Source of the DNA: Pseudidiomarina indica | Lineage (GTDB): Bacteria; Pseudomonadota; Gammaproteobacteria; Enterobacterales; Alteromonadaceae | DNA length: 64,000 bases | Assembly: GCF_900104245.1 (NCBI RefSeq) | Contig: NZ_FMXN01000007.1 | Span: forward strand, 62,001 to 126,000 | Direction: 5' to 3' | In this document: one piece after another, positions 10,490 through 18,836 of the stretch | How the letters are laid out: every line of letters starts with the position of its first letter | Numbering within the stretch: the stretch's first letter is position 1 | The notes under the pieces: generated by a model | Told to the model about the DNA's origin: nothing | Database searches by the model: none | Seen by the model: only the letters and a program-made list of their open reading frames with translations | Position numbers and translations under genes: made by a program

Positions 10490-11692
10490 ATGAATCTTCG
10501 TTTAACCCTTGCGCTATCAGCGATTGCGCTTACTCTGGTCGGATGCGACATGCCCCCTAAAAAAGATCATCTTGTCGAACCTGTGGCATTACGTGTGGCT
10601 ACCTTTAACGTTAGCATGGATGCCAGTAATTACCTCCCTTATGATCAACTTCAGGCTCAGGGTGCTCAAGCATTAAGCACAGCCTTAGCTGATCAACACC
10701 CACAAATTCAAGCGATTGCGGAAATTATTCAGCACGTTCGGCCTGATATTTTGGTGCTCAATGAATTTGATTATTTACCGGAAGAGCGGGGGATAAACGT
10801 GTTTATGCGAGATTATTTGCAGCAGAGTCAGCGCGGAGAGTCCCCCATCGAATACCCTTATGTTTACTTAGCGCCAGTGAATACAGGAGTGGCGAGCCCC
10901 TATGATTTAAATGGTGATGGCCTTGCGCAAGGGGTGGGTGACGATGCTTGGGGCTTTGGTTGGTACCCGGGGCAATACGGTATGGCTATCTTATCTAAAT
11001 ACCCTATTGTAGCTGAGCAAGCCCGCACCTTTCAGAATTTTAAGTGGAAAGACATGCCCGGAGCGTTAGCACCGGTGAACCCTCATACAAATGAACCTTT
11101 CTACTCAGCCGACATCTGGCAAGAATTTCCATTGAGCTCAAAATCTCACTGGGATGTTCCGGTGCAGGTGGGCGGTCATCAATTGCATGTATTGGTGAGC
11201 CATCCGACTCCCCCGGTGTTTGACGGTGAGGAAGATCGCAATGGCCGTCGTAATTTTGATGAGATTCGGTTTTGGGCGGATTATATTAACCCACTCTTGA
11301 GCTCCTATATTTATGATGATCAGGGCCAGCACGGTGGCTTAGGCGAGCAACGCGCCTTCGTGATTGCCGGAGACTTGAATGCTTCGGTTGAAAGCGCTGA
11401 CAACGTGCCAGGTGCCATTGAGCAGCTCTTAGAGCATCCACTCATTGATGCGCGCGATATCCCTACCAGCCGTGGTGGGGCATTGCATACGCCGGATAAT
11501 CCACTGGCAGCAACCCATACCGCAAGTTGGCGTAAACGTGTGGATTATGTGTTGCCTTCTGTGCATGGGATGGAGGTGATCCAATCGGGCGTGTTCTGGC
11601 CAACTCCAGACGAACCAAAGGCTCATTTGGTCGAAAATCGTGAAGCTTCCTCCGATCATCGCTTGGTGTGGATAGACATCCAATTGAAATAA
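10490..11692 (+). CDS. Endonuclease/exonuclease/phosphatase-fold lipoprotein
   Basis: This 400-residue protein has a lipoprotein signal (LTLVGCDM, Cys19) and should be anchored facing the periplasm or surface. The EEP fold is shown by the early strand RVATFNVSMDASN, the metal-binding Glu in ILVLNEFDY, the catalytic Asp/Asn in IAGDLNAS and the terminal SSDHRLVW with its His. Members hydrolyse phosphodiester or phosphomonoester bonds in nucleic acids, lipids or sugars. The substrate cannot be told from sequence. Its place next to phoBR suggests a role in scavenging phosphate from extracellular organic phosphorus. That is inference; no Pho box reads toward it. Confidence 0.82.
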   Translation: MNLRLTLALSAIALTLVGCDMPPKKDHLVEPVALRVATFNVSMDASNYLPYDQLQAQGAQALSTALADQHPQIQAIAEIIQHVRPDILVLNEFDYLPEERGINVFMRDYLQQSQRGESPIEYPYVYLAPVNTGVASPYDLNGDGLAQGVGDDAWGFGWYPGQYGMAILSKYPIVAEQARTFQNFKWKDMPGALAPVNPHTNEPFYSADIWQEFPLSSKSHWDVPVQVGGHQLHVLVSHPTPPVFDGEEDRNGRRNFDEIRFWADYINPLLSSYIYDDQGQHGGLGEQRAFVIAGDLNASVESADNVPGAIEQLLEHPLIDARDIPTSRGGALHTPDNPLAATHTASWRKRVDYVLPSVHGMEVIQSGVFWPTPDEPKAHLVENREASSDHRLVWIDIQLK

Positions 11693-11710
11693 ATGACAGA
11701 TTATTGGTGG

Positions 11711-11744
11711 TTTTCATAAAAGTGTCATAATGTAAATGGATAAT
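11711..11744 (+). promoter_or_regulatory. Putative Pho box and -10 of phoB
   Basis: TTTTCAT (11711-11717), 4 nt, and GTGTCAT (11722-11728) form the two half sites. A 10-nt gap leads to the -10 GATAAT (11739-11744). This would allow autoregulation of phoBR by phosphorylated PhoB, as in E. coli. Confidence 0.75.
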
Positions 11745-11777
11745 CCGTACCGCCATAAGTCAAATTAGGTGATGCAG

Positions 11778-12464
11778 ATGTCCAGAAAGATACTAATCGT
11801 TGAGGATGAGGCTCCAATTCGCGAGATGCTGAGTTTCGTCATGGAGCAGCATGGTTATCAAGCGATTGAAGCAGGTGATTACCAGTCCGCACTCGAAAAA
11901 ATTGTGGAGCCATTCCCAGATATGATTCTGTTGGATTGGATGATTCCAGGAGGGACTGGCATCCAGCTCGCCAAGAAATTAAAAAGCGATGATTTTACCC
12001 GGGCAATCCCGATCATTATGCTTACTGCACGAGGCGAAGAAGAAGATAAGGTTCGCGGCCTGGAAGTTGGTGCGGATGATTACATGACCAAGCCGTTTTC
12101 TCCGAAAGAGCTGATGGCTCGAATTCGTGCAGTATTTCGTCGGGTATCACCCACTTCGTTGGATGAGCCGATTGAAGTTGAAGGGCTACGTTTGGACCCT
12201 GTATCACACCGAGTCACAGCGTTTAACGACCCGCTAGATATGGGCCCAACAGAATTTAGACTATTACATTTCTTTATGTCACACCCAGAACGTGTGTATA
12301 GTCGTGAACAATTATTAGATAACGTGTGGGGCACCAATGTTTATGTGGAAGACCGCACTGTTGATGTCCATATTCGACGGCTCCGTAAAGCGCTCGAATT
12401 ACATGATCATAGTCGACTGATACAAACCGTACGAGGGGTTGGCTATCGTTTTTCGAAAAACTAA
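11778..12464 (+). CDS. phoB: Phosphate regulon response regulator
   Basis: PhoB activates phosphate-starvation genes by binding Pho boxes. I choose the ATG at 11778: AGG lies 8 nt upstream, and [17 protein letters not shown] matches the E. coli N-terminus. GTG 11769 and ATG 11772 are in frame but sit on the ribosome-binding site. The receiver domain (about 1-122) has acidic residues Glu9/Asp10 and phosphoacceptor Asp53 in [12 protein letters not shown] winged-helix OmpR-type DNA-binding domain follows. phoR starts 18 nt downstream, giving the usual two-gene operon. Confidence 0.97.
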   Translation: MSRKILIVEDEAPIREMLSFVMEQHGYQAIEAGDYQSALEKIVEPFPDMILLDWMIPGGTGIQLAKKLKSDDFTRAIPIIMLTARGEEEDKVRGLEVGADDYMTKPFSPKELMARIRAVFRRVSPTSLDEPIEVEGLRLDPVSHRVTAFNDPLDMGPTEFRLLHFFMSHPERVYSREQLLDNVWGTNVYVEDRTVDVHIRRLRKALELHDHSRLIQTVRGVGYRFSKN

Positions 12465-12482
12465 TTCAGGTAAGTCGACCCT

Positions 12483-13781
12483 ATGGATCGTCGCTTCTCA
12501 GCCATCTTTATTTTCAAAAGCCTGTTGTGGTTTATTGCCCCAATCGGCTTTTTAGGCTGGCTCTTGGGCTATTTTTGGCCAGTGTTAGCGCTTGCTCTGG
12601 TGGCGGTTCTGGCGTGGCATTATTTTTACCAATACAAATTAGTCGACTGGTTGTGGCATCGCCGCGCCATGCTCCCCCCTCGAGCTCCGGGCAGTTGGAG
12701 CTATATCTATGATGGCATTTATCGAACCCAACGCCGCAGTCAGCAACGGCGCCGTGCGTTGGTTCGTTTATTGCGTCGTTTTCGTGAAGCCGCTGAAGCG
12801 ATTCCGGATGCAGCCATTGTGTTTAGCCGCACCGGCGGGCTGATTTGGTGTAATAAACTCGGGCAGTTCTATTTTGGTCTGAAATGGCCATCTGACGCAG
12901 GCATTCGCTTATCCAACTTGATTCGCCATCCTGAATTTATTGCTTACTTACGCCAAGGCGACTTCACCCATGAAATTCACTTGCCTTCACCGGTGAATGC
13001 TGACGTTGAGCTTGAAGTCCGAGTGATGCCGTATAGCGATGAGCAATTTCTACTGATTGCGCGTGATGTCACACAGCTGAAGCAATTAGAGCAGATGCGG
13101 AAAGACTTTGTCGCTAACGTTTCCCATGAATTAAAAACACCGCTGACGGTGTTGCAAGGCTATTTGGAGCTCTTGGAGCAATCGGATGCGCTGCCGCCGG
13201 CAATGTTGAACAAAGCAATCACCGAAATGCAGGGCCAAAGTGAACGGATGAGTCATTTGGTCAACCAACTGTTATCGTTATCGCGCATGGAAATCAGTCG
13301 TTATGACTTATTTGAGCGGGTGGTTGACATGCCGCAGTTACTGAATGTGATCGCGACTGAAATGAATCAATTGAATCAAGCGAAGCAGCATCAGTTAAGT
13401 TTTCATATTGACCCGATCAAGATTCATGGCTTTGAAGATGAGCTGCGAAGTGTGGTGATCAATTTAATTGCGAATGCCATCCACTATACGCCTGCTCAAG
13501 GAGTTATCGAAGTCAGTTGGCGGCAGGTGGGGGATGAAGCGGAATTTACGGTCACCGATAACGGACCTGGGATTGCCGCTGAGCACCTCGGCCGACTCAC
13601 TGAAAGATTTTACCGAGTGGATAAAGACCGGAATAGTAAAACCGGTGGCACTGGGTTGGGGCTGGCGATTGTTCAGCAAGCCCTGGATCATCACCATAGC
13701 CGACTTGAAATTGAGTCGACGCCGGGCCAAGGCTCACGCTTTTCATTCCGTATTTCGCAAGAGCTAATCATTAAAGCATGA
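12483..13781 (+). CDS. phoR: Phosphate regulon sensor histidine kinase
   Basis: PhoR phosphorylates or dephosphorylates PhoB in response to the PstSCAB/PhoU state. There are two membrane segments in residues 10-48, a basic cytoplasmic linker and a PAS domain (about 105-195). The HisKA dimerisation domain has phosphoacceptor His215 in NVSHELKTPLT. The ATPase domain has the N box (NLIANAIHYTP), DNGPGI and GGTGLGLAIV. The length of 432 residues matches E. coli PhoR (431). No large periplasmic sensor domain is visible, as expected for PhoR. Confidence 0.97.
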   Translation: MDRRFSAIFIFKSLLWFIAPIGFLGWLLGYFWPVLALALVAVLAWHYFYQYKLVDWLWHRRAMLPPRAPGSWSYIYDGIYRTQRRSQQRRRALVRLLRRFREAAEAIPDAAIVFSRTGGLIWCNKLGQFYFGLKWPSDAGIRLSNLIRHPEFIAYLRQGDFTHEIHLPSPVNADVELEVRVMPYSDEQFLLIARDVTQLKQLEQMRKDFVANVSHELKTPLTVLQGYLELLEQSDALPPAMLNKAITEMQGQSERMSHLVNQLLSLSRMEISRYDLFERVVDMPQLLNVIATEMNQLNQAKQHQLSFHIDPIKIHGFEDELRSVVINLIANAIHYTPAQGVIEVSWRQVGDEAEFTVTDNGPGIAAEHLGRLTERFYRVDKDRNSKTGGTGLGLAIVQQALDHHHSRLEIESTPGQGSRFSFRISQELIIKA

Positions 13782-13795
13782 ATGCTTTATGACGA

Positions 13796-13829
13796 CTGTC
13801 ATATTCATGTCACAAAGCGAAATTAAACT
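13796..13829 (+). promoter_or_regulatory. Putative Pho box and -10 of pstS
   Basis: CTGTCAT (13796-13802), 4 nt, and ATGTCAC (13807-13813) are followed after exactly 10 nt by TAAACT (13824-13829). The box starts 14 nt after the phoR stop, so pstS can be induced apart from phoBR. Confidence 0.8.
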
Positions 13830-13862
13830 ATGTTGAAGATGACAATATGACTGGAGTCAACA

Positions 13863-14834
13863 ATGAAATTGAACGCTACTTTCCTTAGTTTAACGTTAGC
13901 GGGCTTGGTAAGTTTCAATGCGACGGCACAAAGTGTGACGGACGGCTTACCAGAGTACGAAAAAGTGAGCGGCCTGTCAGGCAACCTTTCATCGGTTGGC
14001 TCTGACACGCTTGCAAATATGATGACCTTTTGGTCCGAAGAATTTAAGCGCATGTACCCGAATGTGAACATGCAGATTCAAGCCGCGGGTTCTTCAACTG
14101 CGCCGCCTGCACTCACGGAAGGCACGTCTAACTTTGGGCCAATGAGCCGTGCGATGAAAGCACGCGAAATTGAATCATTTGAGCAACGCCATGGTTACAA
14201 GCCGACCCCTATTCGGGTTGCAATTGATGCCTTGGCGGTGTTTGTCCATAAAGATAACCCCATTCAAGGGTTAACGATTCCTGAAGTGGACGCGATTTTC
14301 TCAAGCACTCGGTTGTGTGGAGAAAGTGATGAAGTGCGTCGCTGGGGTGACTTAGACCTAACCGGTAGTTGGGCGAATCGTGATCTTCAGTTGTACGGTC
14401 GTAACTCTGTGTCTGGCACTTATGGTTACTTCAAAGAAGCCGCACTGTGCGACGGTGACTTCCGTAATAGTGTGAACGAGCAACCGGGTTCAGCATCGGT
14501 GGTGCAATCGGTAGCAACGTCTTTGAACGCCATTGGCTACTCAGGAATTGGCTATGTTACCTCTGGGGTAAAAGCAGTCCCATTAGCGGTTGAAGAAGGC
14601 TCGGAGTATATTGCTGCGACCACGGAAAACGCCTTGGCTGGCCAATATCCATTAGCGCGATTCCTCTACATTTACGTGAATAAACACCCGAACAAGCCGT
14701 TAGACCCAACGACGGGCGAATTTATCAAGTTCATGCTGTCGAAAGCGGGTCAGGAAATTGTCCTGAAAGATGGCTACATTCCAGTGCCTCAGGTTGTTGT
14801 GGAACAAGAGCTGCAACGCTTAGGCCTCCAGTAA
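13863..14834 (+). CDS. pstS: Periplasmic phosphate-binding protein
   Basis: PstS captures phosphate for the PstCAB importer. It has a signal peptide ending at NATA-QSV and a type-II periplasmic binding fold. Phosphate-contact loops are visible as [18 protein letters not shown] and [12 protein letters not shown]. At 323 residues the length is normal. Unlike E. coli, it is separated from pstCAB-phoU by the asnC/asnA pair, and a strong terminator follows it. Its own Pho box lies upstream. A ribosome-binding site (CTGGAG) precedes the ATG. Confidence 0.95.
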   Translation: MKLNATFLSLTLAGLVSFNATAQSVTDGLPEYEKVSGLSGNLSSVGSDTLANMMTFWSEEFKRMYPNVNMQIQAAGSSTAPPALTEGTSNFGPMSRAMKAREIESFEQRHGYKPTPIRVAIDALAVFVHKDNPIQGLTIPEVDAIFSSTRLCGESDEVRRWGDLDLTGSWANRDLQLYGRNSVSGTYGYFKEAALCDGDFRNSVNEQPGSASVVQSVATSLNAIGYSGIGYVTSGVKAVPLAVEEGSEYIAATTENALAGQYPLARFLYIYVNKHPNKPLDPTTGEFIKFMLSKAGQEIVLKDGYIPVPQVVVEQELQRLGLQ

Positions 14835-14843
14835 AGAACGACC

Positions 14844-14869
14844 AAAACCCCGCGCCAGCGGGGTTTTTT
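14844..14869 (+). terminator. Rho-independent terminator after pstS
   Basis: The stem AAAACCCCGC / GCGGGGTTTT with loop GCCA is followed by Ts. It ends at the asnC stop codon, which reads from the opposite strand. Confidence 0.92.
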
Positions 14870-15317
14870 ATTGGACGGGAACTGGGCGTTGAATCGGTTG
14901 CTGTAGCGAAATCAGGGTTTCGGTGGCCTGTACTTCAGCAATGGATTGAATTTTATGAATAAGGAGCTGTTGTAAGTCGTCGATGGACGGCACCATCACT
15001 TTCACGAAGATGCTGTATTTGCCCGTGGTGTAATGAGCCTCAATGACTTCGGGCAGGGCTTGTAGTTTGGCTAAGGCATTTGGGTAGTCCCCAGCCCGTG
15101 CCAAATTAATCCCAATAAAGCAGCAGACGTCATATCCCAGCTTACGAGCATCCACCCGAATATGAGTGCCGGTAATAATGCCCGCCTGTCGTAGTTTTTC
15201 AACCCGCACATGAATGGTTGCAGGGCTCACGCCAAAGGATTTAGCCATCTCGGCGTAAGAAACTCGAGCATTATCCTGCAACGTGGAAATGATCAATTTA
15301 TCTAAATTGTCGATCAT
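14868..15317 (-). CDS. asnC: AsnC transcriptional regulator (Lrp/AsnC family)
   Basis: AsnC is an asparagine-responsive regulator that activates asnA in E. coli. The N-terminal helix-turn-helix covers about residues 18-45 (YAEMAKSFGVSPATIHVRVEKL) and a RAM effector domain follows. Similarity to E. coli AsnC is close along its length, for example LGYDVCCFIGI and HYTTGKYSIFVKVM. GGAGG 9 nt before the ATG supports this start. It is divergent from asnA across 175 bp, as in E. coli, so its operator probably lies there. Confidence 0.94.
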   Translation of the reverse strand: MIDNLDKLIISTLQDNARVSYAEMAKSFGVSPATIHVRVEKLRQAGIITGTHIRVDARKLGYDVCCFIGINLARAGDYPNALAKLQALPEVIEAHYTTGKYSIFVKVMVPSIDDLQQLLIHKIQSIAEVQATETLISLQQPIQRPVPVQ

Positions 15318-15492
15318 CTACTTTACCTCCGGTTAATTGATCTTGTTTTAAATAATATCTAATGAAAGCCAATATATAAAGATTAAATATATTCCTTATG
15401 AGTAAGTTTGCCTGATGGTGTTGATTCATTGGTTTTAATTGGTAGATAGTATTGATATTGATAGGGTTGGCAGATGGATTTAGGAGATAATC

Positions 15493-16473
15493 ATGCTACG
15501 GCAACAACAACGGGTTGCTCACATTAAGCAACGTTATACTGAGCTACTGAGTGACGCGTTAAACTTAACTGAAATTCAGGCACCGTTATTCGTGCCGCAA
15601 CATTCAGGGTTACAGGATACGCTGAGTGGTCATGAACCTGGGGTGTTGGTGCATGTTCCTGCCAAGCAACAAAATTACGAAATTGTTCATTCATTGGCGA
15701 AATGGAAGCGCTCTGCACTGAGCTATTTTGGCTGCCCGACAGGTACCGGGATCGTCACTCAAATGAAAGCGATCCGTGCCCATGAACCTGAGTTAACTGG
15801 TCGCCATAGCATTCTTGTTGAGCAGTGGGATTGGGAACAAGTTATCGCTCCAACTGACCGTACCCTGACGAAACTGAAGCAAACGGTGTCTACTATTTAT
15901 GCCAGTCTGTTACAACTTTATGCGGAGTTTGGACAAGCGGAAGCTGGCGTGGCTCCTGCCTCTGAAGTGGTTTTTATTCATGCCGAACAGTTACGACAAA
16001 TGTACCCCCAATTAACTCCCAAACAGCGTGAGTATGAATTCACAAAATTACATCGAGCGGTATTTATTATCGGTATCGGTGCACCATTAGCGGATGGCAC
16101 AACCCACGATCAGCGTGCGGCAGATTACGATGACTGGAGCAGTGGCGATGCACCGCTGCAGGGGCTCAACGGTGATTTACTGGTTTGGCATGCAGGGTTA
16201 GCCGATGCCTTGGAGCTATCCTCCATGGGAATTCGGGTTGATGCCGAAGCTTTAATCCATCAACTGACGTGCTGTAAGCGACTCAGTGATCTGCAACAAC
16301 CCTGGCACCAGCAGCTGTTACAAGGCATGCTGCCTGCCTGTATTGGCGGAGGAATTGGCCAGTCCCGAGTGATTATGTGGTTACTCAACCTCGTGGATAT
16401 TGCGGCAACACAAGCACCGGAAATCAGTACAGAAATGAAGGTCAAGCGGCCTGCTGCCGTTGAGGTTGCATGA
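15493..16473 (+). CDS. asnA: Aspartate-ammonia ligase (asparagine synthetase A)
   Basis: AsnA makes asparagine from aspartate, ammonia and ATP, giving AMP. It is a class-II aminoacyl-tRNA-synthetase-like enzyme of 326 residues (E. coli 330). Family segments include EIQAPLFVPQHSGLQDTLSG, EIVHSLAKWKR, MKAIRAHEPEL, ILVEQWDWE and the C-terminal IGGGIGQSRVIMWLL. GGAG 7 nt before the ATG sets the start. It sits between pstS and pstC, so a non-phosphate gene pair splits the pst genes. Confidence 0.95.
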   Translation: MLRQQQRVAHIKQRYTELLSDALNLTEIQAPLFVPQHSGLQDTLSGHEPGVLVHVPAKQQNYEIVHSLAKWKRSALSYFGCPTGTGIVTQMKAIRAHEPELTGRHSILVEQWDWEQVIAPTDRTLTKLKQTVSTIYASLLQLYAEFGQAEAGVAPASEVVFIHAEQLRQMYPQLTPKQREYEFTKLHRAVFIIGIGAPLADGTTHDQRAADYDDWSSGDAPLQGLNGDLLVWHAGLADALELSSMGIRVDAEALIHQLTCCKRLSDLQQPWHQQLLQGMLPACIGGGIGQSRVIMWLLNLVDIAATQAPEISTEMKVKRPAAVEVA

Positions 16474-16480
16474 CACCTTG

Positions 16481-16534
16481 ATGTCAGAAATATGACACCC
16501 CTGTAACAATACTGTCATAGTTCCTGAATATACT
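16481..16534 (+). promoter_or_regulatory. Putative double Pho box and -10 of pstCAB-phoU
   Basis: The proximal box is CTGTAAC (16501-16507), 4 nt, CTGTCAT (16512-16518), then 10 nt and TATACT (16529-16534). A second pair lies upstream: ATGTCAG (16481) and ATGACAC (16492). Four half sites suggest stronger PhoB recruitment here than at the other Pho promoters. Confidence 0.78.
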
Positions 16535-16581
16535 ATAGTTAGTAAAAACTATGACCTAACTATTAGTATCAAGGGGCAGCC

Positions 16582-18822
16582 ATGGCGGCATCACAGCGAG
16601 CACAGTTGGAAGCCAGTAATGTACGTTTAGTCAAAGATAAAGTCGCTCGTTGGGGAATCACCTTCGGCGGCGGTCTGGTACTGATCGCTCTGTTACTGAT
16701 TTTCTTCTATTTACTCTATGTAGTAGCACCAATTTTCCGAAGCGTTAGTATTGACCCCATGCATAATTTTGCACTGGCAGGCTCAGGACAAACTGTCGCG
16801 TTAGGAATGGAAGAGCAGTCAGAAATTGGTTTTCGATTTGATGATACCGGTGAGCTGACATTTTTCGCGTTAAAAGAACGAATTGGAACCTCCTGGCAAC
16901 CCGGTGATGTCTTATTGCAGCAGCAAGTCGCATCACAGCCTACAGCGTTCACAGCCACTCAACCACAAAATAAACGTTATGCTTATGCCTTGGCTGAAGG
17001 TGCTGTGCAGGTGGTGGAACCTAAGTTCCGCTCTCGCTTTGAACATGGAGTTCGTTATACCACCCCTTATATCGATCCAGCAGAGCACCCTGTTATCGCA
17101 ATCGATCCTCAGCAACGGACGCTGGTGAAACTCGCCTATGAGTATCAGGGCAATTCGCAGCTATTTGCTGCGGTCACCGACGATCAGCGAGTGATTGTCA
17201 ACTTACTGCAAGCCAGCCGTAGTTTTCTGACAGGGACCACCGAGTTAAAGCCTAAGTTTACTGAATTACCGTTGCAAGGCAGCGTGGATGATCTTTTGGT
17301 CACACCGGATTTGCGGCAAGTGATTGTGCGCCAAGGCAACCGCCTATCAATTTTTTCTGTATCACGAACAGGAACTGTGACAGAGCAACAAACCTTAACG
17401 GTTGATCGCCGTCAGTTCGGGCCTATCACAAGCATGTCGCTGTTAGCGGGAGCAAGCTCGATCATGATTGGTCATGATAATGGCAGGATCACCCAATGGT
17501 TCGAAGTGGCGACCGAAAATGGTCGTCAGTATAAATACATTCGCCAATTCCAAGCTGGGCAAAGTGCGATTGAAAGCATTGTTAGCGAGTTCTATCGACG
17601 CACGTTCTACACGATTTCGGCAACAGGTGAAGTCGGGGTGTTCCACACCACGTCAGAGGCTGATTTGTATTTCGAAAAAGTAGGGCAACTCCACGCTGAG
17701 CATTTGGTGATTGATCCGCGTGCGAATACCGTCCTTATTGAATCAAATAACCAGTTGCATACCTTTGAGCTACATAACGAACATCCAGAAGTGACGTGGA
17801 GCGGCTTATGGCAAGAAGTTTGGTACGAAGGGTATCCAGAACCGCAATACGTGTGGCAATCGACGTCCGGCTCCGATGCCTTTGAACCTAAGTTTAGTTT
17901 GGTTCCTATTTCGTTCGGGACCATTAAGGCAGCTGCTTATGCCATGATTTTTGCCGTACCAATTGGTCTGGCTGCCGCGGTCTATACCGCCTATTTCATG
18001 TCGCCGCGGGCGCGGAAAGTGGTGAAGCCTACGGTCGAGATCATGGAAGCCTTACCCACGGTGATTCTCGGCTTTTTAGCCGGCTTATGGTTAGCGCCCA
18101 TTATCGAGCAATATCTGCCTGGCTTTGTTGCGACTCTCATTTTGGTACCCACATCAATTATTGTGGTGGCAGCGCTCACCAGCGTGTTGCCCAAAGAATG
18201 GCGGAATCGATGCACCGATGGCCGTGCCGCAGTGATTCTTGTCCCCATTGTTGTCGTTGTGGGGTGGTTATCATTTGAGTTGTCCCCTTGGGTGGAGCAG
18301 ACCTTCTTTGGTGGTAACGTGCGAGAGTACATCACCAACGAATTGGGGATCACGTTTGACCAACGGAATTCGTTGGTGGTGGGCATTGCCATGGGCTTTG
18401 CCGTGATTCCGACCATTTTCTCTATTGCAGAAGACGCGATTTTCAGTGTTCCAAAGCACCTTTCACAAGGCTCACTTGCATTGGGAGCGACCACCTGGCA
18501 AACCCTGACCAAAGTTGTGCTGCTGACGGCCAGCCCAGGAATTTTCTCTGCGGTCATGATGGGGCTAGGGCGTGCCGTTGGGGAAACCATGATCGTGTTG
18601 ATGGCGACCGGGAATACGCCAATTCTGGATTGGAACATTTTTGAAGGGATGCGGACGTTGTCAGCCAACATCGCGATTGAAATGCCGGAATCAGAAGTAG
18701 GCAGCTCTCACTACCGAATCCTGTTCTTGGCAGCCTTTGTGTTGTTTATTTTTACCTTTGCGTTTAACACGCTGGCCGAACTTGTGCGCCAACGGTTGCG
18801 TGATAAATATAGTTCAATGTAA
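16582..18822 (+). CDS. pstC: Phosphate ABC transporter permease PstC, long form
   Basis: This is one of the two membrane subunits of the high-affinity phosphate importer. A transmembrane helix lies at about residues 27-52. A soluble region of about 370 residues follows, rich in beta strands and probably periplasmic and propeller-like. The ABC permease domain fills roughly 445-746. The permease (EAA-like) loop SLALGATTWQTL is visible. At 746 residues it is far longer than E. coli PstC (319). Such extended forms are known in Pseudomonas and marine gammaproteobacteria. A Pho box precedes it, and pstA follows with a 14-nt gap. Confidence 0.92.
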   Translation: MAASQRAQLEASNVRLVKDKVARWGITFGGGLVLIALLLIFFYLLYVVAPIFRSVSIDPMHNFALAGSGQTVALGMEEQSEIGFRFDDTGELTFFALKERIGTSWQPGDVLLQQQVASQPTAFTATQPQNKRYAYALAEGAVQVVEPKFRSRFEHGVRYTTPYIDPAEHPVIAIDPQQRTLVKLAYEYQGNSQLFAAVTDDQRVIVNLLQASRSFLTGTTELKPKFTELPLQGSVDDLLVTPDLRQVIVRQGNRLSIFSVSRTGTVTEQQTLTVDRRQFGPITSMSLLAGASSIMIGHDNGRITQWFEVATENGRQYKYIRQFQAGQSAIESIVSEFYRRTFYTISATGEVGVFHTTSEADLYFEKVGQLHAEHLVIDPRANTVLIESNNQLHTFELHNEHPEVTWSGLWQEVWYEGYPEPQYVWQSTSGSDAFEPKFSLVPISFGTIKAAAYAMIFAVPIGLAAAVYTAYFMSPRARKVVKPTVEIMEALPTVILGFLAGLWLAPIIEQYLPGFVATLILVPTSIIVVAALTSVLPKEWRNRCTDGRAAVILVPIVVVVGWLSFELSPWVEQTFFGGNVREYITNELGITFDQRNSLVVGIAMGFAVIPTIFSIAEDAIFSVPKHLSQGSLALGATTWQTLTKVVLLTASPGIFSAVMMGLGRAVGETMIVLMATGNTPILDWNIFEGMRTLSANIAIEMPESEVGSSHYRILFLAAFVLFIFTFAFNTLAELVRQRLRDKYSSM

Positions 18823-18836
18823 GTGTGGGGATAGCC

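Noticed and set aside
17991..18671. Long antisense ORF within pstC (226 codons, minus strand)
   Set aside because: It mirrors the strongly conserved pstC permease domain and its peptide looks like a low-complexity shadow.
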